In this document: one piece after another, positions 9,082 to 17,700 of the stretch
Layout of the letters: each line of letters starts with the position of its first letter
How positions within the stretch are numbered: the stretch's first letter is position 1
Notes under the pieces: generated by a model
Database searches by the model: none
What the model was told of the DNA's origin: nothing
What the model saw: the letters and a program-made list of their open reading frames with translations, nothing else
Translations under genes and position numbers: made by a program
Source of the DNA: Marinobacter sp. F4206
GTDB lineage: Bacteria; Pseudomonadota; Gammaproteobacteria; Pseudomonadales; Oleiphilaceae
NCBI RefSeq assembly: GCF_019392195.1
Contig: NZ_JAHXKI010000003.1
Span: 496,001 to 560,000 of the forward strand
DNA: 64,000 nt
Direction of reading: 5' to 3'

Positions 9082-11760
9082 ATGAAGATCAGGAATAAAC
9101 GCACATGGTGGTGTGGGCGAGGGCTTGCACTCATTTTGGTGAGCAGTGGTTTCCTCTCTGGCTGTTTTGATGGTGGCAGTTCATCGGGAGGCGCTGGAAA
9201 CTCTGTTGACACCAATCTCTTCCCTGCTGACGGTCAATTAGAAGCTACCATTCGGCGCACTACTGGCGGTGTGCCTCATATCACTGCTGACAACCTGAAA
9301 TCAGCGGCCTTTGGCCACGGTTATGCACAGGCGCAAGACAACGTTTGCATGCTGGCTGAAGCGATCGTTAAGGCTCGTAGCGAGCGTGCCAAGTATTTCG
9401 GTCCCGGGCCCGATGTCGAATTTGCCCCCGGAGCAAGTGTAGGGCTGAACATCATCAATGACTTCAGTTATAAGGCGCAGCAGATTTATGCGGGAGCAGA
9501 GTCCGAATTTGAGACACTAAGCCCCGAAAGTCGCGCGCTAATAGAAGGGTTCACTGACGGATATAACCGTTACGTCAATGAAACCGCTCCGACTGACCTG
9601 CCAGTGGAATGTGCCGGTCAGGACTGGGTAAAACCTATTACTCCTGTGGATCTGCTTGCCCATTATCGTATCGTTGGTCAATATGCCAGTGGGGCGTTAT
9701 TTGCGACTGGTGCTGTTTTCTTGGCGGTGCCCCCAGGAGAAAGCCCGGCGCCAAGCGTTGTAAGTTCGATTGCGAATGCGGAAGAGGTGGAGACTCTCCT
9801 CAAGAATGTCGTTGCAACTGCTCAAGCCAAAGCCAAGTCCAATAAGAACTTCTCGGACATGGGGCTGGCCAGTAACGCTTGGGGAATCGGAAAAAACATG
9901 ACCGAGCAAGGGCGCGGTGCTCTTTTAGCGAACCCCCATTTCCCGTACACCGGCCACCGGCGTTTGTATGAGGTACAAATGACCGTTCCAGGTTATTTGA
10001 ACGTTCATGGTGCTGGTCTTCTGGGAACCGCAATTCCGTTGATCAACTTCAATGAGAATCTAGCTTGGTCCCACACCGTTACAACCAGCCGCCGTTTTAC
10101 TTGGTACGAACTTGTTCTCAAGCAAGGGGAAGATCTGACGTATGTTAAGGATGGAATTGAGAAACCAATTACCACCGAGACTTATCAAATTGAAGTAAGC
10201 ATGGACGGTATGCCTGAACCCCTAGTTCTGGAGAGGACTTTCTACTTCTCCGAATATGGACCAATGATTGCAGCGAACGCTGTGAGCAGCCAATTACCGG
10301 CATGGGGCGATAATGGCGCCTTAAATACCTCCTCATTCGTAGCGCACACTTATCGCGACGCGAATGCCAATACCGGGGGGCTTCTCGACACTTGGTTGCA
10401 GATGAGTCGAGCAAGTAATCTTGATGAGTTCCAGGGTGTTTTCAAGAACTGTGGTTCCACTCTTTGGACAAATACCACCTATGCCGATGATCAGGGTAAT
10501 GCCTTTTATATTGATAGTAGCTCCGTACCTAATCTCTCCGAAAAAGCGATTGCGCTGGTTAATTTCAGGCGGGCGGCTAGCGAGGCTTATTCCGGTCTTT
10601 TTGACCAAGGTGTGACACTTCTGGATGGAAGGTTGTCTCAAGAGGACTGGGTTGAAACGGACTGTGGTTCGCTGGTTCCCTATGAGCAGAAGCCAAAGCT
10701 GGTGCGCTCAGACTGGGTCCAGAACTCGAACAGCAGCTATTGGTCTACGAACCCGGACGAGTTCCTGACCGGCTACTCGCCGCTTTTCGGTGATGAGAGA
10801 GCACCGATCAATCCTCGTACCCGACTGGGCATCAAGATGCTTCAGAACCCAATGGATGCAGGTTTCCCTGGTGCACCGCTACCAGCAGGCCAAGACGGAA
10901 AGTTCAGTGCTGAAGAGCTGATTGGAGTGATCTGGAACAATCGAGCTTGGTATGCCGAGCAGCTTTTGCCTGAACTTCTCCAACGCTGCGATGACATAGG
11001 TAGCACAACAGTGAATGGTGTCGACCTCTCGTCTTGGTGCGAGTCATTGGGTAGCTGGGATGGTTTGTACAATAAAGACAGTGTTGGAGCACACATTTTC
11101 CGTGTATTCATGGCAAATTACAGGGGCGATCTTGGCACCGACCTAACAACACCGTTTAATCCTGACGACCCTGTAGGAACTCCTGCTGATCCTTCTCAGG
11201 AGAATGCAGGTACAGCCAACGATAAGATGCTCCTAGCACTTGCAGATGGTGTAGTGGCATTGCAGTCCCAAAGTATTCTGCCGACAGATGCATTGGGCAG
11301 TCTCCAATACTATCAAGCCTCTGGAGGGGTGGTGCCGGGTAGTGGCGGGACGCCTGTTTTCCAGACTCAGCGTATTCCTTGGCATGGCGGTGATGGAAAT
11401 ATTGATGGCGCGTTCAATGCCATTGGAGTGGTGACGGATGCATATGCAGAGGACACTAGATTCCCCCGCGTTGCACCAACAACCTTACCTGATACTGCGG
11501 GGCTTTCGGACGGCTCAAATGGTATTGACGGTTGGCTGATGGCAAGGGGGACTAGTTGGCATTTCGGACTAGAGTTCACGAACAATGGACCGAAGGCGTT
11601 TGGTCTCGTGAGCTACTCTCAGTCAACCGATGCTATGTCTCCTTATTTTAGCGATCAGAGCGAACAGTACTCCAATAAGGAATATCGTCCTCTACTCTTC
11701 TCTGAGTCAGAAATAGAGGCAAACGTTCTCCCTCAAGGGGAGGTCGTAATCTCTCAGTAA
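9082..11760 (+). CDS. Penicillin acylase-family (Ntn hydrolase) lipoprotein
   Basis: An 892-aa penicillin/acyl-homoserine-lactone acylase-family enzyme that hydrolyses amide-linked acyl groups. The start is the ATG with AAGGA 7 nt upstream; a GTG 24 nt earlier is unsupported. The N-terminal signal ends in FLSGCFDGG, a lipobox followed by a Gly/Ser linker, so it should be membrane-anchored and exported. The auto-processing junction is visible as LASNAWGIG, with Ser264 becoming the catalytic N-terminus of the beta subunit. Length is above the ~760-800 aa usual for PvdQ-like acylases. DNA here looks more A/T-rich than neighbouring genes, hinting at transfer. AHL acylase, antibiotic acylase or another N-acyl hydrolase are all possible. 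Confidence 0.85.
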   Translation: MKIRNKRTWWCGRGLALILVSSGFLSGCFDGGSSSGGAGNSVDTNLFPADGQLEATIRRTTGGVPHITADNLKSAAFGHGYAQAQDNVCMLAEAIVKARSERAKYFGPGPDVEFAPGASVGLNIINDFSYKAQQIYAGAESEFETLSPESRALIEGFTDGYNRYVNETAPTDLPVECAGQDWVKPITPVDLLAHYRIVGQYASGALFATGAVFLAVPPGESPAPSVVSSIANAEEVETLLKNVVATAQAKAKSNKNFSDMGLASNAWGIGKNMTEQGRGALLANPHFPYTGHRRLYEVQMTVPGYLNVHGAGLLGTAIPLINFNENLAWSHTVTTSRRFTWYELVLKQGEDLTYVKDGIEKPITTETYQIEVSMDGMPEPLVLERTFYFSEYGPMIAANAVSSQLPAWGDNGALNTSSFVAHTYRDANANTGGLLDTWLQMSRASNLDEFQGVFKNCGSTLWTNTTYADDQGNAFYIDSSSVPNLSEKAIALVNFRRAASEAYSGLFDQGVTLLDGRLSQEDWVETDCGSLVPYEQKPKLVRSDWVQNSNSSYWSTNPDEFLTGYSPLFGDERAPINPRTRLGIKMLQNPMDAGFPGAPLPAGQDGKFSAEELIGVIWNNRAWYAEQLLPELLQRCDDIGSTTVNGVDLSSWCESLGSWDGLYNKDSVGAHIFRVFMANYRGDLGTDLTTPFNPDDPVGTPADPSQENAGTANDKMLLALADGVVALQSQSILPTDALGSLQYYQASGGVVPGSGGTPVFQTQRIPWHGGDGNIDGAFNAIGVVTDAYAEDTRFPRVAPTTLPDTAGLSDGSNGIDGWLMARGTSWHFGLEFTNNGPKAFGLVSYSQSTDAMSPYFSDQSEQYSNKEYRPLLFSESEIEANVLPQGEVVISQ

Positions 11761-12250
11761 TTAGAATTGACGGGGCCAGCGCTTTGTTGGCCCTCGTGTT
11801 CATGGCGAACTGTTCGAGAAGGATGGAACTACTTTTTAGTAGGTCCCTAGAGAATACCGTATCCTACGCTAGAGCACTGCTGAAAAACGACGAAAACTGG
11901 CTATTGAATTAGGAGGTATTCAGATCGGCTTGCTAACGGTGGGCTGTGTTAGATTGAGCAAGCCTTTGCCGATGAGTTGACCTTTTGGGATTTGGAATAG
12001 GGCCTATTATTTAATGTCGTCGGGGCCTTCTCGCGAACAAAACTTGGATCCGGAAAAGTTGACAATCACCTCCTTTACACCATTTTGATTGAGAATTCCC
12101 TTACCGCCACTTCCCCTTTTCGACTTGGTCGAAAACTGCCAACCTGAAGTCCAGATCGTAATCGAGCTGAATGTGTTTCTTGCGGGCGGGAAAAACCTCG
12201 CCTATCTGCTAATTCTCCATACGACAACCTATTTCAGGGCGGAATGCCAG
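11761..12250. other. Non-coding gap between two lipoprotein hydrolases
   Basis: About 490 nt without a credible gene. A GGGCCA...TGGCCC hairpin (11773-11793) soon after the acylase stop may be its weak terminator; it lacks a clear T-run. The rest has short, stop-interrupted frames and A/T-richer DNA. A 72-codon plus-strand frame at 12089 runs through the downstream terminator and is judged non-coding. Confidence 0.5.
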
Positions 12251-12280
12251 AAACAAAAAAGCCCCGACCTAGGTCGGGGC
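12251..12280 (-). terminator. Rho-independent terminator of the lipase gene
   Basis: A perfect 20-nt palindrome, GCCCCGACCTAGGTCGGGGC at 12261-12280, is followed in the minus direction by a T-rich tract (12251-12260). It lies 23 nt past the lipase stop codon. Confidence 0.85.
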
Positions 12281-12303
12281 AACCCGTTTCAGGGTGACCA
12301 GTT

Positions 12304-15171
12304 TTAGTTTTGGTCAAGCGCCTTTGGCAGGGTCTCACTTTCACCGAGAGACGCGTTGATGGCAGCAGCGACGTCAGCCCCAACAACAGCGCCAGCGTCG
12401 GCACCAGGAATCGCTCCGCCGCTAATTGCACCCACGGTGTGTGCAATCATTGCAGTGAATGCCGGTGTGGTGTCTGAAACACCTCCTGGGCATGCTTCAT
12501 TGGGCTGAATTGGTGAAACAATAGTGCCATGGTTGGCGTCGCTACAAGGGTTGGTACCATCAAAGAAGCTTGCCAGTGGCATACCCGCTGAGTTCGGAGT
12601 GCTGCTATCCATGATGCTTAATCCAGCATTGTCAGCCAGTGTATTTCCAGCTGTGGGGTCTATGCCTTGGTCGATCAGTGCCAGCATCGGTTCTGTGCCA
12701 GCCAGCGGAGCAGAGAATGCCTCGCCTAGAGTATTGACGTTAGCTTCATTCGGCACAACGGTATCCCCGGTAACCTCAGTCAGCAGGAGGTTGCTCGTGG
12801 AGCTGCCGAGCCCCTCCACGAAGGATACTGGGTCTCCTGCATCTACGACTGACTGGAAGACGTAGAAGAAACTTTCAAAGTCCGAGGAGCCTTGGGTGAC
12901 GTTTTGTTCTGCCAGTCCGCCCAGAATGGGTGTTGAGAACGCTGGTGAGTTTTCGATCAAGCGAGTCACCTGTGAGCCTGCATTGTGCAGCACCACCGAT
13001 GAAAGCGGCGGATAGCCCAAGGTGCCACCACTTGCCAAGCTTAGGGTTCCGTCCAAGCTGGCGTTGAGAGTGGCATCATTGTTCAGGCTTGAGAACGTTG
13101 CACCGACAATCCCTCCTAGAGAGTTCCCAGCGAAGTTCACTGGTAAGCCAGCGAGGTCTGGAGCGAAGTCACCATTAATATCCATGGTCTGGAGTGTGGC
13201 CGTAACGTTCAGTAAATCTACAACCGCTTGGCGGAGGTTGTCGCTGCTACCCATCATATTGAGAGGGTTGATGAACAAGCTTCCAGACTCGACTTCTCCG
13301 ATACTTGTTGCTGAGACCGGGTTTAGCGATTCATCGGCCGTGTAATTGAAGTGACGTTCGCCGGCATAGTCAGAGTTTCTCATCAACGTCAGCTGTGCCT
13401 CTAGCTCCGGAGGGAGACTACCTGACCCTATTGCCGCATCAAGTGTTGCATTCAGAGTTGCACCGTCCAGGGGGGCTAAGCCGGGAATTTGGCCGGGCGC
13501 TGCATCAGAACCTCCAAGACCGTGTAGCGGAAGATCGATGGTAACAACTGCCTGACAAGCTTGATTTGCAATCAGGATGGCAGGAAGCATTGCTGCGCTT
13601 CGATCGGTAGTAATGCCGTGCTGAAAAATAGTGACACCAACCGGATCAGTCCCTGCACCACAGGCAGCTGGCGCATTTGCAGGATCCGGATAGTAAACGG
13701 TGGTTGGAACCGTTATGTCAGCCTGTTTCTGCGGGAAGGGGAAGTAGCCATTGACGTTGAGTTGGCCGTCGATGTCTCGAAGGAATCGAAAAACATCCTG
13801 GGAGGCGCTACCTGTCAGAGATTCGTTAAGATCCGCTTCGAGGCTAGTGCTCCCCTTCCAATAGCCGTCAACTAGTCCTCTGCCATCCGCACCTGGCAGG
13901 TGCTGGAAGTAAGGCAGGGTGATAGCACCTTGAGAGACTTTAATCTGTGTGGCCGCCTGAGCAATCGGGTTCGTCGCAAGATCAAGACTGTCGATAGTTG
14001 CAAGGTCTATCGCATCACCGTTCGAGAGTATGATGTTGGGGCGAGGCGAAGGAAGGTGAAGTGTGTCTCCAACTTCGGCTGTGATTGCAGCCTCAATATC
14101 GGCGGGAGCCGTCAACGCCTGAGCCTGTCCCAGAGCGGTTATCGCACTCAGCTCTTGGGCAGAAAGATCCGCAGGATCTACAGTGGTTCCAAGGCCGGCG
14201 GCCAACTCAGCGAGTTCGCCTAGTTTGGTTGTCAGCTGTGAAAAATTCAGTGTCGGATAGTTGTCTTGAACGGCCTTAAGTTGGGCCGTAAATCCGACTT
14301 TTTGACCCAGTGCGGTACCAAATTCTGCTGGCGCCATCATCGCCCGAAGTACGTCAGTATCTGCGTTTGTCGTAAAGGTGTACGCAAGAGCGGATTCTGG
14401 CGTGTCATCCGGGATAGCCTCGGCCAAGAAGCCATTGGCGAGGGCGTCAGAGGCTTGCAGCAGACTCTTTACGTTCCCGAGCGCAGAGTTACCAAGAACC
14501 CCGTCGGCAAGTTGGACGTCCTGCACGGATCTTGCGATCGGTTTTCCGTTCGCGCCGACAATGTCATTGGTTGCGACTACCAGATATTTTTGGTCTTCGA
14601 GTAAAGGTTTTAAAGGAACAACTCGAATTGCGTTATCAGTCCCGCCGTCAACGCTGACTACATCAGCTCGGAAGCTCGGCCATGACGTTGGAGCTTGGAA
14701 CGGATCTGCTTCGTTAATGCTAGAAGGATTGGTGTTCGGTAGTGCTTCAGGAACGCCTTCCACAGCATCATTCACGTTGAGTGGAAGTACAAAGACAGTC
14801 GCATTTGCAACGACGGAGGCTTTGTTCAGCGATCCGTCAAACTTAAGTGTGAATGCGCCGGATGTCGAAAAGCCGGAAAGGCGATTAACAGCATCGTCTG
14901 CAGGAGTGGTTCCAGTTGACAGCCCAGTAAAGTCGTAGTTGGCACTTTGAGTTGCACCCAGCAACAGGATCAGGTCCGAGTTGATCGGAAAAGCCGGTTC
15001 TTCGGCGATCGGGTTAGGATCATAGATTGGTCGGACAATAGATCTGTCAATGGTTGTGTCATTGATCCTGTAATCCGGATTAGCATTCGCCCCAGAATCG
15101 CCACTATCGAAGCAGCCTGAAAGTCCAAGGGAAGACGCCACGGCAACACTTATTAGAGTTTTCTTGAACAT
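12304..15171 (-). CDS. VolA/Pla-1/cef-type extracellular lipase lipoprotein
   Basis: About 955 aa. The start chosen is the ATG opening MFKKTLISVAVASSLGLSGC, a lipoprotein signal with lipobox LSGC; AAAAGG lies 8 nt upstream. The frame stays open for 45 further codons upstream but without signal character. The alpha/beta-hydrolase nucleophile elbow is visible as AGNSLGG (G-x-S-x-G), preceded by LAGLPVNF. The overall pattern (lipoprotein N-terminus, Asx/Gly/Ala-rich domain, then a hydrolase domain) fits the Pla-1/cef extracellular lipase family that includes Vibrio VolA, a surface lysophospholipase. By analogy it would release fatty acids from lysophospholipids at the cell surface. The start of its mature region resembles that of the acylase gene next door. 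Confidence 0.85.
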   Translation of the reverse strand: MFKKTLISVAVASSLGLSGCFDSGDSGANANPDYRINDTTIDRSIVRPIYDPNPIAEEPAFPINSDLILLLGATQSANYDFTGLSTGTTPADDAVNRLSGFSTSGAFTLKFDGSLNKASVVANATVFVLPLNVNDAVEGVPEALPNTNPSSINEADPFQAPTSWPSFRADVVSVDGGTDNAIRVVPLKPLLEDQKYLVVATNDIVGANGKPIARSVQDVQLADGVLGNSALGNVKSLLQASDALANGFLAEAIPDDTPESALAYTFTTNADTDVLRAMMAPAEFGTALGQKVGFTAQLKAVQDNYPTLNFSQLTTKLGELAELAAGLGTTVDPADLSAQELSAITALGQAQALTAPADIEAAITAEVGDTLHLPSPRPNIILSNGDAIDLATIDSLDLATNPIAQAATQIKVSQGAITLPYFQHLPGADGRGLVDGYWKGSTSLEADLNESLTGSASQDVFRFLRDIDGQLNVNGYFPFPQKQADITVPTTVYYPDPANAPAACGAGTDPVGVTIFQHGITTDRSAAMLPAILIANQACQAVVTIDLPLHGLGGSDAAPGQIPGLAPLDGATLNATLDAAIGSGSLPPELEAQLTLMRNSDYAGERHFNYTADESLNPVSATSIGEVESGSLFINPLNMMGSSDNLRQAVVDLLNVTATLQTMDINGDFAPDLAGLPVNFAGNSLGGIVGATFSSLNNDATLNASLDGTLSLASGGTLGYPPLSSVVLHNAGSQVTRLIENSPAFSTPILGGLAEQNVTQGSSDFESFFYVFQSVVDAGDPVSFVEGLGSSTSNLLLTEVTGDTVVPNEANVNTLGEAFSAPLAGTEPMLALIDQGIDPTAGNTLADNAGLSIMDSSTPNSAGMPLASFFDGTNPCSDANHGTIVSPIQPNEACPGGVSDTTPAFTAMIAHTVGAISGGAIPGADAGAVVGADVAAAINASLGESETLPKALDQN

Positions 15172-15522
15172 GGGTGGAACCTTTTCCTGTTGTTGTGTCG
15201 TTATGTTCGGCAGCTGACGGGGCCGGTCTGATCCGGTAAGCCCGTTGTCAGTGGCCTGTTCTGCTTGAATCTGTTGTCTGAAATTGTAGCCAGCGCTTTG
15301 AGCCAATTTCTGTAGCTTTGACTATAGCGACAGTATGGCAAGTGTTGATCAGCCGAAAGTGTGATTCTGACTGTTTGAAACCTCCCCGCACGGTTGGAGA
15401 TTGGTCTTTGTGCAAAATAGTTGGCACTGAACCGTTTGTCGAGCCGGTGGCTGTCTGTTTTATGGGGATTTTTGAGGAATGTGGGCTATGCCCGACGGCA
15501 GGAAATCCGCCGGGCGTTGGGC
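15172..15522. other. Non-coding spacer between lipase and enoyl-CoA hydratase fragment
   Basis: About 350 nt with no supported gene. It should hold the lipase promoter on the minus strand. An imperfect GCCCG/CGGGC stem-loop near 15489-15514 just past the hydratase fragment's stop could be a relic of its terminator, but there is no T-run. Confidence 0.45.
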
Positions 15523-16017
15523 TTATTCAAAGGCGGAAAAATCCGGTTGCCGTTTTTCCACGAACGCCCGGAAGGCCTCGGCCGCTTCCGGCGACTTGAG
15601 CCGCTCGGCGAAGAGCTCTCCCTCTGCGACCATGGTTTCCGTTAACTGGTTCAGCGTAGGGCGGTTCAGTAGTTCTTTCGTGGCACGGATGGCTGCCGGT
15701 GCCTGTTTGGCCAGTTGCGAGCAGGCCTCGAGGGCCCTTGCCTCGGTCTTTGCCGGCTCGCAGACGCGGTTGATCAGTCCCAGGCGGGCTGCGTCGTCTG
15801 GAGTGAAGGCGCCACCGAGCATTAACAGCTCGGCTGCCCGTACCCGCCCGATCCAGGAGGGCAGGAGCAGGCTGGAGCCACCTTCCGGACACAGCCCGAG
15901 GTTCGCAAACGGCATCTGGAATCGAGTGTTGGTGCCGGCGAACACCAGGTCGCAGTGAAGCAGCATGGTGGTACCGATTCCGACCGCAGGGCCATTAACC
16001 GCCGCTACGACCGGCTT
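15523..16017 (-). pseudogene. 5'-truncated enoyl-CoA hydratase/isomerase
   Basis: About 164 codons of a crotonase-family protein, from KPVVAAVNGPAVGIGTTML to its natural C-terminus, including the oxyanion-hole region (PAVGIG), the catalytic-glutamate segment LGLCPEGGSS and the C-terminal helices. Full-length family members are about 255-265 aa, so roughly the first 95 residues, including the first oxyanion-hole motif, are gone. The frame stays open upstream to a GTG at 16086, but those 23 codons are Arg/Lys-rich, unrelated to the family, lack a ribosome site and overlap the fumarase promoter region. I infer a deletion or rearrangement that joined the hydratase remnant to the fumarase upstream region. 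It is unlikely to be active. Confidence 0.8.
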
Positions 16018-16052
16018 CGCCCTCCGTCGAATCCCTCGCCCGAGCGATTTTC

Positions 16053-16061
16053 TGGTAAACT
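16053..16061 (+). promoter_or_regulatory. Candidate extended -10 promoter for fumarase
   Basis: TGGTAAACT gives an extended -10 element (TGn plus TAAACT) with no good -35. The transcript leader would be about 50 nt. Confidence 0.35.
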
Positions 16062-16117
16062 CTGGCCTCCTGATTTTCGATGACACGAAATAACGATATC
16101 AAGCTGATGAGGCGCCT

Positions 16118-17632
16118 ATGACCACCGTAATCCGCCAGGACGACCTGATTGAAAGCGTAGCGGACGCGCTGCAGTTCATTTCCTACTACCACCCGAAAGA
16201 TTTCATTGATGGTGTGTATGAGGCTTATCAGAAGGAAGAGTCCCAGGCGGCCAAAGACGCCATGGCTCAGATCCTGATCAACTCTCGCATGTGTGCGGAA
16301 GGGCATCGCCCCCTGTGTCAGGACACTGGCATTGTGACGGTCTTCGTCAACATCGGTATGAACGTCCAGTGGGACTGCGAGATGGCCCTGGATGATGTGA
16401 TCAATGAAGGCGTGCGTCGCGCCTATACCCATCCGGACAACGTGCTGCGTGCCTCGATCCTGGATGATCCGGACGGCAAGCGTAAGAACACCGGCGATAA
16501 CACCCCGGCCATCATTCATTACAAGATGGTTCCGGGCGATACGGTTGAAGTGCATGTTGCGGCCAAGGGTGGCGGTTCAGAGGCCAAGTCCAAGTTTGCC
16601 ATGCTGAACCCGTCCGATTCGGTGGTGGACTGGGTTCTGAAGATGGTCCCGCAGATGGGGGCGGGCTGGTGCCCGCCGGGGATGCTGGGCATTGGCATTG
16701 GCGGCACCGCCGAGAAGGCGATGGAGATGGCCAAGGAATCCCTGCTGGATCCGATCGACATTCACGATCTGAAAGAGCGCGGCGCGTCGAACAGAGCCGA
16801 GGAACTGCGTCTTGAGCTGTTCGACAAGGTGAACGATCTGGGTATCGGTGCCCAGGGGCTCGGTGGCCTGACCACGGTTCTGGACGTGAAGGTCAAGGAT
16901 TACCCGACCCACGCAGCCAATAAGCCGGTGGCCATCATCCCGAACTGTGCCGCGACCCGTCACGCGCATTTCACCCTCGATGGCACCGGACCGTCCCTGC
17001 AGACGCCGCCGCGCCTGGAAGACTGGCCGGAAATTACCTGGGAAGTGGGTGACAACGTGCGTCGCGTGAACCTCGATACGGTGACTCCGGAAGACGTGAA
17101 AGACTGGCAGCCCGGTGAGACCGTTCTGTTGTCCGGCAAGATGCTGACTGGTCGTGACGCGGCCCACAAGAAGATGGTCGATATGATTGAGAAGGGCGAG
17201 GAGCTGCCGGTCGATCTGAAGGGCCGTTTCATCTACTACGTGGGCCCGGTTGATCCGGTACGCGAAGAAGTGGTCGGCCCCGCCGGTCCCACTACCGCGA
17301 CCCGGATGGACAAGTTCACTCACACCATGCTGGAGAAGACTGGTCTCACGGGCATGATTGGCAAGGCCGAGCGTGGCCAGGTCGCGATCGACGCGATTAG
17401 TGAGTTTGGTGCGGTGTACCTGATGGCCGTGGGCGGCTCTGCCTACCTCGTGTCCAAGGCCATCAAGCATGCCGAGGTGGTTGCGTTCCCGGAGCTGGGG
17501 ATGGAAGCCATCTACGAGTTCGAGGTTGAGGACATGCCGGTCACCGTGGCAGTGGATTCACGCGGCTCCTCCGTGCACCAGACTGGCCCTGCTGAATGGC
17601 ACGATAAGATCATCGCTGCCAAGGCCGTTTGA
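16118..17632 (+). CDS. Fumarate hydratase, class I (iron-sulfur)
   Basis: A 504-aa class I fumarase (FumA/FumB type), converting fumarate and L-malate in the TCA cycle in the cytosol. Length and the joined alpha-beta domain order match the single-chain class I enzyme. Cys67 in RPLCQDTG and the Cys in IIPNCAATRHAHF are among the expected ligands of the oxygen-sensitive 4Fe-4S cluster. GAGG lies 6-7 nt before the ATG. It is monocistronic, ending at a strong bidirectional terminator. Upstream sequence abuts a truncated enoyl-CoA hydratase, so part of the original flank may have been lost. Confidence 0.94.
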   Translation: MTTVIRQDDLIESVADALQFISYYHPKDFIDGVYEAYQKEESQAAKDAMAQILINSRMCAEGHRPLCQDTGIVTVFVNIGMNVQWDCEMALDDVINEGVRRAYTHPDNVLRASILDDPDGKRKNTGDNTPAIIHYKMVPGDTVEVHVAAKGGGSEAKSKFAMLNPSDSVVDWVLKMVPQMGAGWCPPGMLGIGIGGTAEKAMEMAKESLLDPIDIHDLKERGASNRAEELRLELFDKVNDLGIGAQGLGGLTTVLDVKVKDYPTHAANKPVAIIPNCAATRHAHFTLDGTGPSLQTPPRLEDWPEITWEVGDNVRRVNLDTVTPEDVKDWQPGETVLLSGKMLTGRDAAHKKMVDMIEKGEELPVDLKGRFIYYVGPVDPVREEVVGPAGPTTATRMDKFTHTMLEKTGLTGMIGKAERGQVAIDAISEFGAVYLMAVGGSAYLVSKAIKHAEVVAFPELGMEAIYEFEVEDMPVTVAVDSRGSSVHQTGPAEWHDKIIAAKAV

Positions 17633-17653
17633 TTCTCCAGACCGGAGAATAAT

Positions 17654-17688
17654 AAAAAAGGGTGAAGCCGCGGCTTCACCCTTTTTTT
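17654..17688. terminator. Bidirectional terminator between fumarase and selO
   Basis: A perfect 22-nt palindrome (17660-17681, arms GGGTGAAGCCG/CGGCTTCACCC) with an A-run on the left and T-run on the right. It serves the plus-strand fumarase gene and the minus-strand selO gene. Confidence 0.9.
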
Positions 17689-17700
17689 GTGGCTGCTGGG

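Noticed and set aside
12089..12307. 72-codon plus-strand frame in the hydrolase gap
   Set aside because: Reads through the lipase terminator palindrome and has no ribosome site or domain.
16577..17470. 297-codon minus-strand frame
   Set aside because: Antisense to fumarase with its conserved Cys ligands.
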